A DNA stretch of 64,000 nt from Gemmatales bacterium (lineage in GTDB: Bacteria > Planctomycetota > Planctomycetia > Gemmatales > HRBIN36), in the NCBI GenBank assembly GCA_025060195.1, contig JANXCQ010000002.1:121969-185968 (forward strand), in the 5' to 3' direction. This document shows positions 8,582-16,193 of the stretch, piece by piece. Below the pieces are notes generated by a model, which saw only the letters and a program-made list of their open reading frames with translations, was not told where the DNA came from and did no database searches. The translations under genes were made by a program, and so were the position numbers. Position 1 is the stretch's first letter. Each line of letters begins with the position of its first letter.

Positions 8582-8881
8582 TTATTTGCCGTCGGGCTTC
8601 TTCCTAGGCAGTATTCGAATCTCAGTTACCTTGCCGCCGTCAATGGTAACTTCCACCTTAGTGCCAGGCCCGAAGCCCTTGAACTTCTCGGGGGGAATTA
8701 CCGCGCCTTTCGGGCTGACAATTTTGACCTCGGCAATTTTCACCGTGAATTCCTTGTCGCCGACTTTGAGGACGGCCGTCTGCGTCTCCTTATCGTATTT
8801 CTCGACGACGCCCTCAGCGGCCCAGCCCAGGCTCACTGCAAAAAGCATTACCACCACAGCAGCCAGCGCTTTGCGGAGCAT
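8582..8881 (-). CDS. Small secreted protein of unknown function
   Basis: Encodes 99 aa with an obvious Sec signal peptide (MLRKALAAVVVMLFAVSLGWA, cut likely after residue 21). The mature part is a short beta-rich domain of alternating hydrophobic strands with many Lys residues and ends in RKKPDGK. No catalytic motif is seen. The ATG at 8881 is preceded by GGGAGG at good spacing, and a strong terminator sits 50 bp after the stop, so this is a well-defined single-gene transcript or the last gene of a unit. Similar tiny periplasmic proteins are common in planctomycete genomes, but I do not recognise a named family. Confidence 0.75.
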   Translation of the reverse strand: MLRKALAAVVVMLFAVSLGWAAEGVVEKYDKETQTAVLKVGDKEFTVKIAEVKIVSPKGAVIPPEKFKGFGPGTKVEVTIDGGKVTEIRILPRKKPDGK

Positions 8882-9005
8882 GATTCCGACCTCCCTTGTT
8901 GCACAGACCTACACTGCCCCGGTTCCAGACCCGTTGTCGGGAACCGTTCCACCGTCCCTAGTCATTTGCCCAAGGTTGGGTGGATTTTATCCTATTGAAC
9001 ACCCC

Positions 9006-9036
9006 TTCCCGGCGAAAGTATCGCCCGGGCCGGGAA
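9006..9036 (-). terminator. Possible hairpin terminator after the SDR-like gene
   Basis: Inverted repeat TTCCCGGC/GCCGGGAA (8 bp) with a 15-nt loop, just after the stop of the minus-strand gene ending at 9044. No clear T-run follows on the minus strand, so it may only be an RNA-stabilising hairpin. Confidence 0.35.
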
Positions 9037-9043
9037 CGCCGCG

Positions 9044-10093
9044 CTAAAACTGCCCGCTCCGCACTTCGAAATGGGTCGGCTTCTCCCACAGCTCGTTGCC
9101 ATTGAGAATCCAATCGGCAATCCACTCCACGAGCAAGCCGACGGGGACACGTGGATAGCCAAACAGACGATGGGCCTGAGCGGCGTTACTGAGATAGGCA
9201 TCAGGAGCCTCACTACCAACGAGGTGCGGTGGTTTCTTGAACCGCCGGGCGAATTGCTCCGCCGCCCAGCGCACGCTCACGGTTTCTGGCCCCGCTAAAT
9301 TGAGCACGCGGGGCGGCACTTCCGCATAGGCCAACGACTGAATCGCCCAGGCAAGGGCATCCCCTTGCCATAAGGCATTGAAACACCCCATTGCTAACGG
9401 AATCGGCCGCCCTTCCCATACAGCGCGGGCAATATCCACGAGCACACCGTACCGCAGCTCCTGAGCGTAGTTGAGCCGCAAGATAGTCATGGCCATGTGA
9501 TCGCGTCGGCTGAAAAACTCGAAGATCCGCTCACGAGCCACTGCGCTGGCCGCGTATTCCCCGTCCGGACGCAACGCATCGGTTTCGCAGCTGCCACCGC
9601 TCACTACAGGAACTAAACCATAGACATTCCCCGTTGAGAAGATGACCCAACGTGCCTGACGGTAACGTTCCGCGACCAGGGCAGGTAAGTAGGCATTGCT
9701 CGCCCAGGTGCGCCATTCATTGCCTGTGGTGCCGAACTTCACTCCCACCAGATAAAACACCAGAGCCGCCTCGGGCAGCTGGTCAAGATGGTTGCGCGCG
9801 AGCAGGTCACAACAAACGACTTCCACGCCCTGGCGGCGTAAGCGCTCGATTAAGCTCGCGTCCGTGAACCGCGACACAGCGATAACACGTCGGGGCGTCT
9901 CGGCCCAGTCCGCCGCTCGCCGCAACATGCGTGTCAAACTCGGACCCATTTTTCCTCCCGCCCCCAAGACCACAATGTCGCCGGGAAACTGCCGCAACGT
10001 TTGTACCACTGCGGGCGTCGGCTCGCTTAGTAAATCCTCTAAAGTAGCCGTGTCCGGGATTCGCGCCGGCAGCTCGCTCACACTTGGCTGCAT
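9044..10093 (-). CDS. NAD-dependent epimerase/dehydratase-like (extended SDR) protein
   Basis: Rossmann-fold protein of 349 aa of the extended SDR type. The nucleotide-binding loop VVLGAGGKMGPSLTRML lies about residues 41-57. A VFYLVGVKFGT segment occupies the place of the second binding strand, and WVIFSTGNVYG supplies the strand carrying the catalytic Ser/Thr. The tyrosine segment reads EYAASAVARE: Tyr is present but the Lys four residues on is Ala, so classical SDR catalysis is doubtful. The substrate is not predictable; nucleotide-sugar epimerase, dehydratase or NAD-binding regulator are all possible. Start chosen at ATG 10093; an in-frame GTG at 10102 is an alternative. It follows the PP2C gene on the same strand by about 100 bp and may share its transcript. 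Confidence 0.75.
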   Translation of the reverse strand: MQPSVSELPARIPDTATLEDLLSEPTPAVVQTLRQFPGDIVVLGAGGKMGPSLTRMLRRAADWAETPRRVIAVSRFTDASLIERLRRQGVEVVCCDLLARNHLDQLPEAALVFYLVGVKFGTTGNEWRTWASNAYLPALVAERYRQARWVIFSTGNVYGLVPVVSGGSCETDALRPDGEYAASAVARERIFEFFSRRDHMAMTILRLNYAQELRYGVLVDIARAVWEGRPIPLAMGCFNALWQGDALAWAIQSLAYAEVPPRVLNLAGPETVSVRWAAEQFARRFKKPPHLVGSEAPDAYLSNAAQAHRLFGYPRVPVGLLVEWIADWILNGNELWEKPTHFEVRSGQF

Positions 10094-10194
10094 CGTTTGC
10101 ACAATTCCACAAGAAAATTCCGCTTACCTAGCTCTCATCCCAGCACTCCAACGGCCAGGCAACACCTGATAGGCCGCTAACGGGGAACGCTTCA

Positions 10195-12411
10195 TCATTG
10201 ACAGCGCACCGCGATGACCGTGGTATTATCGGAGCCTCCGTAGGCGTTGGCCAAGTTGACCAAGCGGCGCGCACACATTTCCGCCGAATCGGCCCGCTGG
10301 AGCATTTCCGTGAGCGTGGCGTGGTCGACGTGGTTGGTCAAACCGTCGCTGCATAAGAGCAACCAATCGCCCGGCTTAAGAAGGACGCTGAGGGTTTGCG
10401 GCTCCACGAACGGCTGAGCCCCCAGGGCCTGCTGCAACTCATTCTTGCGGGGATGATGCTCCGCCTCTTCGGGCGTGAGCTGGCCGAGTTCCACTAATCG
10501 GTTGACCAGCGTCTGGTCGCGCGTCAGTTGCCGCAGATGGCCATCACAGTAATGGTAAGTGCGACTATCGCCGATATGAGCCACCACCGCCTGGTTCCCA
10601 TGAATCATCAGCAACTCGCAGGTGCAACCCATGCCCCGTTTGCCTTTCGGCGAGCGGGAAAACTGATACATTTCCTGATTCACCTCCCGCAGCAACTCAA
10701 AGAAAAACTTCCGACAAACCTCGACGTCCCAGGAGAACTGGTCGGACGAACCTAGCAGGGCTTTCCCATAGTCGCTCTGCAGGAACCGTTGACGAATCAG
10801 CTCGATGGCCATGGCCGCGGCTACTTCCCCCGCTTCATAGCCTCCCATGCCATCACACAGAATAGCTAGCACCGTTTCCCCAAGGCATTCTTCAAAACCA
10901 TTAGCGCTGTGCCAGAAAGCAAAAGCATCTTCGTTATTACTGCGGAGCTTGCCAATATTGCTCCAGCCCGCCACGTCCAATCGAACCACGCTCAATTGCC
11001 GCCCCGTGGCACGCAGCGCACGGGCCAATTCATCCCAGCCGGTGGGATCCGTGTGCGATGCTTCCTCGGTGGGGAAACGGTGCTCCTTGTCGCGCACAAA
11101 CGTTTTCATGATCAAACGGGCATAGGCTGGCGGTGCATCGGGAAAGCGAAAGACCAATGGTTTGGCTACCCAGGGACGCTCGAAATCGGTCTCCGTCAGC
11201 TCGTGTCCCAGATATAACGCATACAACACGGCGCCGAAACTGTAAAGCGGCGAGCGACCATCCACATCCCCAGGGCTGAGCACTAATTCTGGCGGGGTGT
11301 AGGGCGTGCTGACCAACTGCGGCTGAGCGGGATACGGCAAAGGCACCAGTAGGCTCAAATCGGTCAGCATCAGCTGACCCGCACCGTTAGTACGCAGCAA
11401 TTCGGGCTTGAAATATTCAGGAATGGCCCCGGCCTGCACAAGTGATTTCATGCCTTCGGCCCATTGAGCCAGAAGCTCAAAGCGTTGGGGCATGGTCAGC
11501 GCCGGATCGTCGAACACTTGCCAAAGATCGGGGCCCTCAGCTGCTTCCTCGACCCCAAATACCTCATGGCCTTCCTGCACCACATCAAGAACTCGAGGCC
11601 AGCAAGGATGATTAACCTGTTCCAACAAAGCGATCTCCCAGCCCAAGGCAGGCCAGGTAATTCCGATTTCTGCGGGTAAACGGAAACGACCAACCTGAAT
11701 ACTCGCCTGGTCCCCATTGTCAGCCCTGACTCGTTGCTGCACCAGCACTACCCCGCGGTTTTTGTTGGCTCGGTCGATAGCGCGATACCGCACGGTGGGC
11801 GGCCGACGAGAAATTTCCGCGACAATCTCATAGCGATTCGCCACCAAGGTACCCTGGGGCAGGGACACGGTCTCGGGCCAGACGGGCGTGGCTAGGGGGA
11901 CATCCTGTAGTTCGCTACTGCCGACAGCATAGCCGCATTCGTAACAGAATTGGCTCTGTGCGTCCAACTGCGTGCCACAGGCCGGACATATCACCGCCGA
12001 CACGCTCGGTGCGGCCACAGTGGCTTGCTCCTGCGGAGCCGCGACAGCAGTTGCATCAGCGGCACTGACACTTGGCTCCACAGCAGGAGCCTCCGCCGGT
12101 TGGATGGTCGTAACGGTCACGTTTTCCGTCGTTTTTTCCATCTCGGTGACTACTGGCGGGCTAGTTATTTGCTCCGGCTCAGAAACGGATGCAGCCGGTT
12201 CAGCAAGAACTTCCGCGACGGGCAAATCGGCAGGATCAATCCCCGGCGGCAAGGCGCTCGTTTGTAACAGACGCGCCACCGGCACAGCCGCCCCCGGCGC
12301 CACCGACGCCGCACTCGCTCCTGAGGCGTTCGTTGGTTCTGTCCCCGACGCGGAAATGCCAGGCTCAGGCACGGTACTAGAAGCAGAATGATCCTGATGC
12401 GGAATAGACAT
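10195..12411 (-). CDS. Zinc ribbon - pseudokinase - PP2C phosphatase fusion
   Basis: 738-aa signalling protein. After a low-complexity Ala/Pro/Glu/Val N-terminus comes a four-Cys zinc ribbon (CPACGTQLDAQSQFCYECG). A protein-kinase-like domain follows (about 190-480): LVANRYEIVAEIS begins it, but the HRD loop reads IPEYFKPE and the DFG motif reads TDLS, so it should not phosphorylate. The C-terminal PP2C phosphatase (about 485-738) is intact: NIGKLRSNNEDAF, CDGMGGYEAGE, HIGDSRTY and GGSDNTTV carry the metal-binding Asp residues. It would dephosphorylate Ser/Thr residues in the cytoplasm, probably on targets of the kinase encoded 19 bp upstream. The ATG at 12411 has a GGAGG ribosome site, so earlier starts, which run back into the kinase gene, are rejected. 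Confidence 0.85.
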   Translation of the reverse strand: MSIPHQDHSASSTVPEPGISASGTEPTNASGASAASVAPGAAVPVARLLQTSALPPGIDPADLPVAEVLAEPAASVSEPEQITSPPVVTEMEKTTENVTVTTIQPAEAPAVEPSVSAADATAVAAPQEQATVAAPSVSAVICPACGTQLDAQSQFCYECGYAVGSSELQDVPLATPVWPETVSLPQGTLVANRYEIVAEISRRPPTVRYRAIDRANKNRGVVLVQQRVRADNGDQASIQVGRFRLPAEIGITWPALGWEIALLEQVNHPCWPRVLDVVQEGHEVFGVEEAAEGPDLWQVFDDPALTMPQRFELLAQWAEGMKSLVQAGAIPEYFKPELLRTNGAGQLMLTDLSLLVPLPYPAQPQLVSTPYTPPELVLSPGDVDGRSPLYSFGAVLYALYLGHELTETDFERPWVAKPLVFRFPDAPPAYARLIMKTFVRDKEHRFPTEEASHTDPTGWDELARALRATGRQLSVVRLDVAGWSNIGKLRSNNEDAFAFWHSANGFEECLGETVLAILCDGMGGYEAGEVAAAMAIELIRQRFLQSDYGKALLGSSDQFSWDVEVCRKFFFELLREVNQEMYQFSRSPKGKRGMGCTCELLMIHGNQAVVAHIGDSRTYHYCDGHLRQLTRDQTLVNRLVELGQLTPEEAEHHPRKNELQQALGAQPFVEPQTLSVLLKPGDWLLLCSDGLTNHVDHATLTEMLQRADSAEMCARRLVNLANAYGGSDNTTVIAVRCQ

Positions 12412-12430
12412 GTTTGCCTCCAGGCCCTTG

Positions 12431-13927
12431 TTAGCGCAGACGGTTACCACAATGAATGCAGAAGCGACTCCCCATACGATTGCTCTTGCCACACTGCTGG
12501 CAAGGAGGCGCCAGATCGGTCAACGGCGCAGCACACTTGATGCAATAAGGTTCACGTACCTTATTGACCGCCTGACATTGCGGACAGCGAACTTCCGTGG
12601 TAACACGGCGCGCTTCGAGATCGGCTTTGAATTCCTTAGCGCTGAAATAACGTTCATTTACATCCTCCGACAAGTTGATGCGTATCAGCTCGTAAAACCA
12701 GCGATATGGCGGCGGGATCACGCCATTGGGCATGCGCAACATCTCCTCGATCTCCTTGCCCGTGAAGGCCCCTTCGGGGGCGCGCCCCGTAACGAGATGA
12801 TAGAGCGTGCCCGCCAAGGCAAACAAATCGCTCCGTGGCTCCGGCTTACCGATGATCTGTTCGGGGGGAGCGTAACCCTCGGTATAAACGCGTGTCTTGA
12901 GTTGCATACGTGTGCGGGCAGTCCGGCCTAAGTCACGAGCCGTACCAAAGTCAATCATCTTTATGCTCCGCCCATCCGGCAACAGCATGATATTTTCAGG
13001 CTTCAAATCGCGATGAACCACGGGCGGGTCGAGCGTGTGCATATGGTGCAACACATCACAGATTTGCTTGCCCCATTCAATCACCAACTCGATAGGAAAT
13101 GGGCGGTTCTGATTCTGTTCTAAAACCCTCACCAAATCGGTGCCTTGAATGTACTCCATCACCAAGTGTGCCGATTGCCCTTTTTGAATGAAGTCGTAGA
13201 AACGGGGCACGATAGGCAGCTGCGCTAGGGCACGGAGAATTTCCGCCTCCCGGCGGAAAAAACTCAGTCGAATTTTGAATTCCTCGGGATCGGGGCAGAT
13301 CATGTCTTTCACGGCCACCAGCTGATTGGTGCGTGTATCCACGGCTAAATAAACCGCACCGAATCCGCCCTGGGCCAGTAACCGTTCGATCCGATACCGC
13401 CCTTCCAACATGGTGCCCGGAGCACTGGGCAACATGGTATTGCAGCGTTGACAGTATTGCAACCCAGGTGGATTGGCGGCGCCGCAAGCCGGGTTCGTGC
13501 AAATAACGACACCAGCCCCCGGTTCCTTCTCCTCTTCGGTCTCAGCAGTCCAACCGCACTCCAAACACATGGTCGCGCCGGTAGGCAGCGCCGCCTCGCA
13601 CGAAGGACATTGTGTCAACGGCCCAGAAACACGCGTGAGCGGACGAATCATCACCGACTCCGCCGACAGACTATCCGCACCGCTCTGCGGGCTGCCCGGC
13701 GTACTGCGGCCCACTGGGGCAACTCCCGACCCACCCGGCGGACTCGGTGCCACCGGAGCCGAACCCACCGGCGCCTTCGGAGGCGCCGGCGCGGTAGCCC
13801 CCGCTGTGCTAACAGCCGTCGCAGTGAAAATCTGTTGACAACTCGGACAGCGCACCTGCTGATTCACGAACCGCTCCGGCACCTGAGCCGGCTTACGACA
13901 ATGCGGACATTGCATCAAGAGTGGCAT
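12431..13927 (-). CDS. Ser/Thr protein kinase with multiple zinc ribbons
   Basis: 498-aa cytoplasmic Hanks-type kinase. It opens with an MJ0042-like zinc ribbon (CPHCRKPAQ...CPSC), followed by two more Cys pairs (CPSCEAALPTGATMCLECGW and CTNPACG...CQRC). The kinase domain (about 165-430) is complete: GGFGAVYLAV glycine loop, VAVKD Lys, HRDLKPEN catalytic loop, MIDFGTA metal motif and GYAPPEQ activation-segment end. Two further zinc ribbons (CPQC...CIKC and CQQC...CIHC) close the protein. No membrane helix is visible, unlike PknB-type receptors. It sits 36 bp after the FHA gene and 19 bp before the pseudokinase-PP2C gene, so phospho-writer, reader and eraser are co-encoded. ATG 13927 was chosen; ATG 13915 is possible. 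Confidence 0.93.
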   Translation of the reverse strand: MPLLMQCPHCRKPAQVPERFVNQQVRCPSCQQIFTATAVSTAGATAPAPPKAPVGSAPVAPSPPGGSGVAPVGRSTPGSPQSGADSLSAESVMIRPLTRVSGPLTQCPSCEAALPTGATMCLECGWTAETEEEKEPGAGVVICTNPACGAANPPGLQYCQRCNTMLPSAPGTMLEGRYRIERLLAQGGFGAVYLAVDTRTNQLVAVKDMICPDPEEFKIRLSFFRREAEILRALAQLPIVPRFYDFIQKGQSAHLVMEYIQGTDLVRVLEQNQNRPFPIELVIEWGKQICDVLHHMHTLDPPVVHRDLKPENIMLLPDGRSIKMIDFGTARDLGRTARTRMQLKTRVYTEGYAPPEQIIGKPEPRSDLFALAGTLYHLVTGRAPEGAFTGKEIEEMLRMPNGVIPPPYRWFYELIRINLSEDVNERYFSAKEFKADLEARRVTTEVRCPQCQAVNKVREPYCIKCAAPLTDLAPPCQQCGKSNRMGSRFCIHCGNRLR

Positions 13928-13963
13928 GGTTCAACCCACCAAAAGAGGTCACGCCCTCGTGGC

Positions 13964-14932
13964 TCATCCCACCGTGGCCGCTGACGCCAGCTCCACTGGA
14001 CGGCTAACACGCCGTCGCGCACGCGCACGGAAGATCAGCACACAGTCCCCGACACGAATCCGATCTCCCGATTGCAGCGCCTGCTTTCCGACGACACGTC
14101 TTTCGTTGACAAAGGTTCCCCCCGGCGTCTGGCAGTCTTCCAGAAAATAATCCGCACCATCCATGAGAATACGAGCATGCAATTTCTCAACCCCTTTGCC
14201 TCCGTAAAGCCCAATATCACAGCCCTCGGCACGACCAATGGTGACCACGGCCTTGTTAATCGGAATCTCCCGACCCGGGCGAAACCCGCTTTCCACAATC
14301 ACCCAAGCATCCCGCAAAATCACCTGAGCCAGTCCAATAAACAATCCCAAAAGCGCACCAAGAACTGTCCAGCCAATCGCCGCCGGGCTCAAAGGTTCCG
14401 CCCGACCCCGCAACACCGGGGTCAGCACCTGAGCAATCACCACCAACGCAAGACCACCCAACAAGCCACCCAACGTGCCCCCAATCACACCATTACGCAC
14501 CTTACGGAGCACGCCCTTCAACGACGCACGGGCCAACACCAGCTTCAACAAGCCCCACCCACAGATGCCAAAACCAATCAGTGCTCCCGCGACTATCCAG
14601 CCCACAATCCGCAAGTATTCATGCAAAAACGCCAACACCTGGCCCAACAGACCCCCGACCAACCCTGCCAAACCACCCAGCACCAGCCCCGCGATTGCCC
14701 CAGGCACCATCGCGAACCAGCGTCCACCCGTGGACAGGAAATTGTCGAACAAACCCAAAATCGCCCCCACCAACGCACCCAACAAGGCCCCTTTGCCGCC
14801 CGCTTCCAGGATGAGCTTCCACGCCGCCGTTTCCCCCTCCACGCCAAAAAGGAGCCAACTTACAAACCAAGCCCCAAGCGCCCCCCAGGCCCCGCCTAAC
14901 GTCATGTAATACACATACAGCCGAAATGACAT
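13964..14932 (-). CDS. Polytopic membrane protein with C-terminal FHA domain
   Basis: 322 aa. The first two thirds form several glycine-rich membrane helices (runs such as GALLGALVGAILGLF and GAIAGLVLGGLAGLVGGLLG), resembling glycine-zipper membrane domains. The last 95 residues are an FHA domain that binds phosphothreonine: VVTIGRAEGCDI supplies the phosphate-contacting Arg, EKLHARI the conserved His segment, and GGTFVNERRV the Asn turn. The FHA domain would face the cytoplasm and dock proteins phosphorylated by the kinase encoded just downstream. The coding strand is strikingly G/T-rich at third positions, unlike genes further right in the window. No obvious enzymatic residue occurs in the membrane part. 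Confidence 0.87.
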   Translation of the reverse strand: MSFRLYVYYMTLGGAWGALGAWFVSWLLFGVEGETAAWKLILEAGGKGALLGALVGAILGLFDNFLSTGGRWFAMVPGAIAGLVLGGLAGLVGGLLGQVLAFLHEYLRIVGWIVAGALIGFGICGWGLLKLVLARASLKGVLRKVRNGVIGGTLGGLLGGLALVVIAQVLTPVLRGRAEPLSPAAIGWTVLGALLGLFIGLAQVILRDAWVIVESGFRPGREIPINKAVVTIGRAEGCDIGLYGGKGVEKLHARILMDGADYFLEDCQTPGGTFVNERRVVGKQALQSGDRIRVGDCVLIFRARARRRVSRPVELASAATVG

Positions 14933-15158
14933 AGCCGCCCCTGTTGCTTGCTCGCCTCGCGCTGAGCAGTCCTGGCTAGCGGCCCGCTAAATAGCTGGCT
15001 TCTCCCGCCGACTGTGGGCCGTCTAGCACTTCCAACCCTAGGCCGTTACCTACTTCATTTTGCTACTTGAGCACCTGCGGGTCAACGGGTGCCCCGTCGT
15101 TCACTTAGCAATCCGCAAAACCACCGAGTCGTCAAAACTGCCACGCCACAAACTTTGC

Positions 15159-16193
15159 TCACTCCGCGAGGAAATAAACCATAATCGGCTGGGGCAGGCC
15201 AATCACGCCCATTTGCGTGAAACGAAAACGTTGAATGATCGCCACCGCCTGCTGAGCATCGGGCTGACGCCGAAAACGGAAATAACGATACACCCCGTCT
15301 GTAACCCAATAATCCTCGCCCACTTGTCGCACTTGCAAACGTTCAGGCTGCAGCGGAATAGTTCGCTGACCCGGCAGTCGGCCTCGAGGCGCTTGACCGT
15401 AACTGAACCAAAACTCGATAGCCGCGTCTCCCTCTCCCAACGTCCAACGTTCATTCAAGCGATAAAAACGTATTACCTGCAAAGCAAACATCGCCTCGGT
15501 ATCCTGCCGGGCAAAGTTTTTCAACACCACATCCCCCGATACCAAAAGCCAACGACCATTCTCTTGCCGCAACTGCACCTGCATCGGATCGAAATACTGC
15601 CGCCGTAAGCTGCTCAACGCCCCAGAAGCATCATGCTCCTCCAGGCCACCACCTGCCACGGGAGCCGCGTTACTGATTTGACCGTCGGCCTGTGCTGATA
15701 ACGTAGGTTTACTCGGCACCGGCGTTGGCGCTGCCACCGGAGGGGTGCCACCGGGCATGAAATAAGGACTGGCTAAATTAGCTGACGGTGCGAATCGCGC
15801 CAAAGTCGGCTCCGCCATCGGCCCAGCATTTCCCCGCCAAAAACTTTCCGCCCAAGGATAAAACCACGGACGCTGCAGCACGGAAGGCATCGGCCTTGTC
15901 TGACCCCACGAAGGCCATTCACTGGGACGCGCTACCCCCTGCGGTCCGCTCCACGACCATGGTAACGGCGCTGCCGAAGCCGAACCTCCCTGCGCCGTCT
16001 GCGCCCTCCCCATGGGTTGGAGCAGACCACCACCGGGCACATTCTGCGCTCCGACCATCGGCACAAAAATTCCGAGCAACACAGAACAGATAGCAATCGC
16101 CAGCACAGCACGCCCACACACCCGATAACCGCCCCCGCAAGATTTCACCCACCTACGTTTGGGTCTAACGACACAGCTTACCACCGCCTCCAT
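15159..16193 (-). CDS. Secreted protein with internally duplicated C-terminal domain
   Basis: 344 aa of unknown function. The preferred ATG at 16193 follows GGAG and gives a basic stretch and a hydrophobic export segment (AVLAIAICSVLLGIFVPMVGAQ). A Pro/Trp/Gly-rich linker of about 130 residues follows. The C-terminal half contains two similar units: VQLRQENGRWLLVSGDVVLK... (about residue 230) and LQVRQVGEDYWVTDGVYRYF... (about 300). Each continues with an acidic/Gln-rich helix and an IRFYRLNERWTLG or IQRFRFTQMGVIG ending. The units look like a duplicated alpha/beta domain. It may be the first gene of the FHA/kinase/PP2C unit, though 226 bp separate it from the FHA gene. The coding strand is G/T-rich. 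Confidence 0.7.
   Translation of the reverse strand: MEAVVSCVVRPKRRWVKSCGGGYRVCGRAVLAIAICSVLLGIFVPMVGAQNVPGGGLLQPMGRAQTAQGGSASAAPLPWSWSGPQGVARPSEWPSWGQTRPMPSVLQRPWFYPWAESFWRGNAGPMAEPTLARFAPSANLASPYFMPGGTPPVAAPTPVPSKPTLSAQADGQISNAAPVAGGGLEEHDASGALSSLRRQYFDPMQVQLRQENGRWLLVSGDVVLKNFARQDTEAMFALQVIRFYRLNERWTLGEGDAAIEFWFSYGQAPRGRLPGQRTIPLQPERLQVRQVGEDYWVTDGVYRYFRFRRQPDAQQAVAIIQRFRFTQMGVIGLPQPIMVYFLAE

Noticed and set aside
14072..14899. 275-codon plus-strand frame rich in Pro, Gln and Thr
   Set aside because: Antisense of the FHA gene, caused by its G-rich coding strand.
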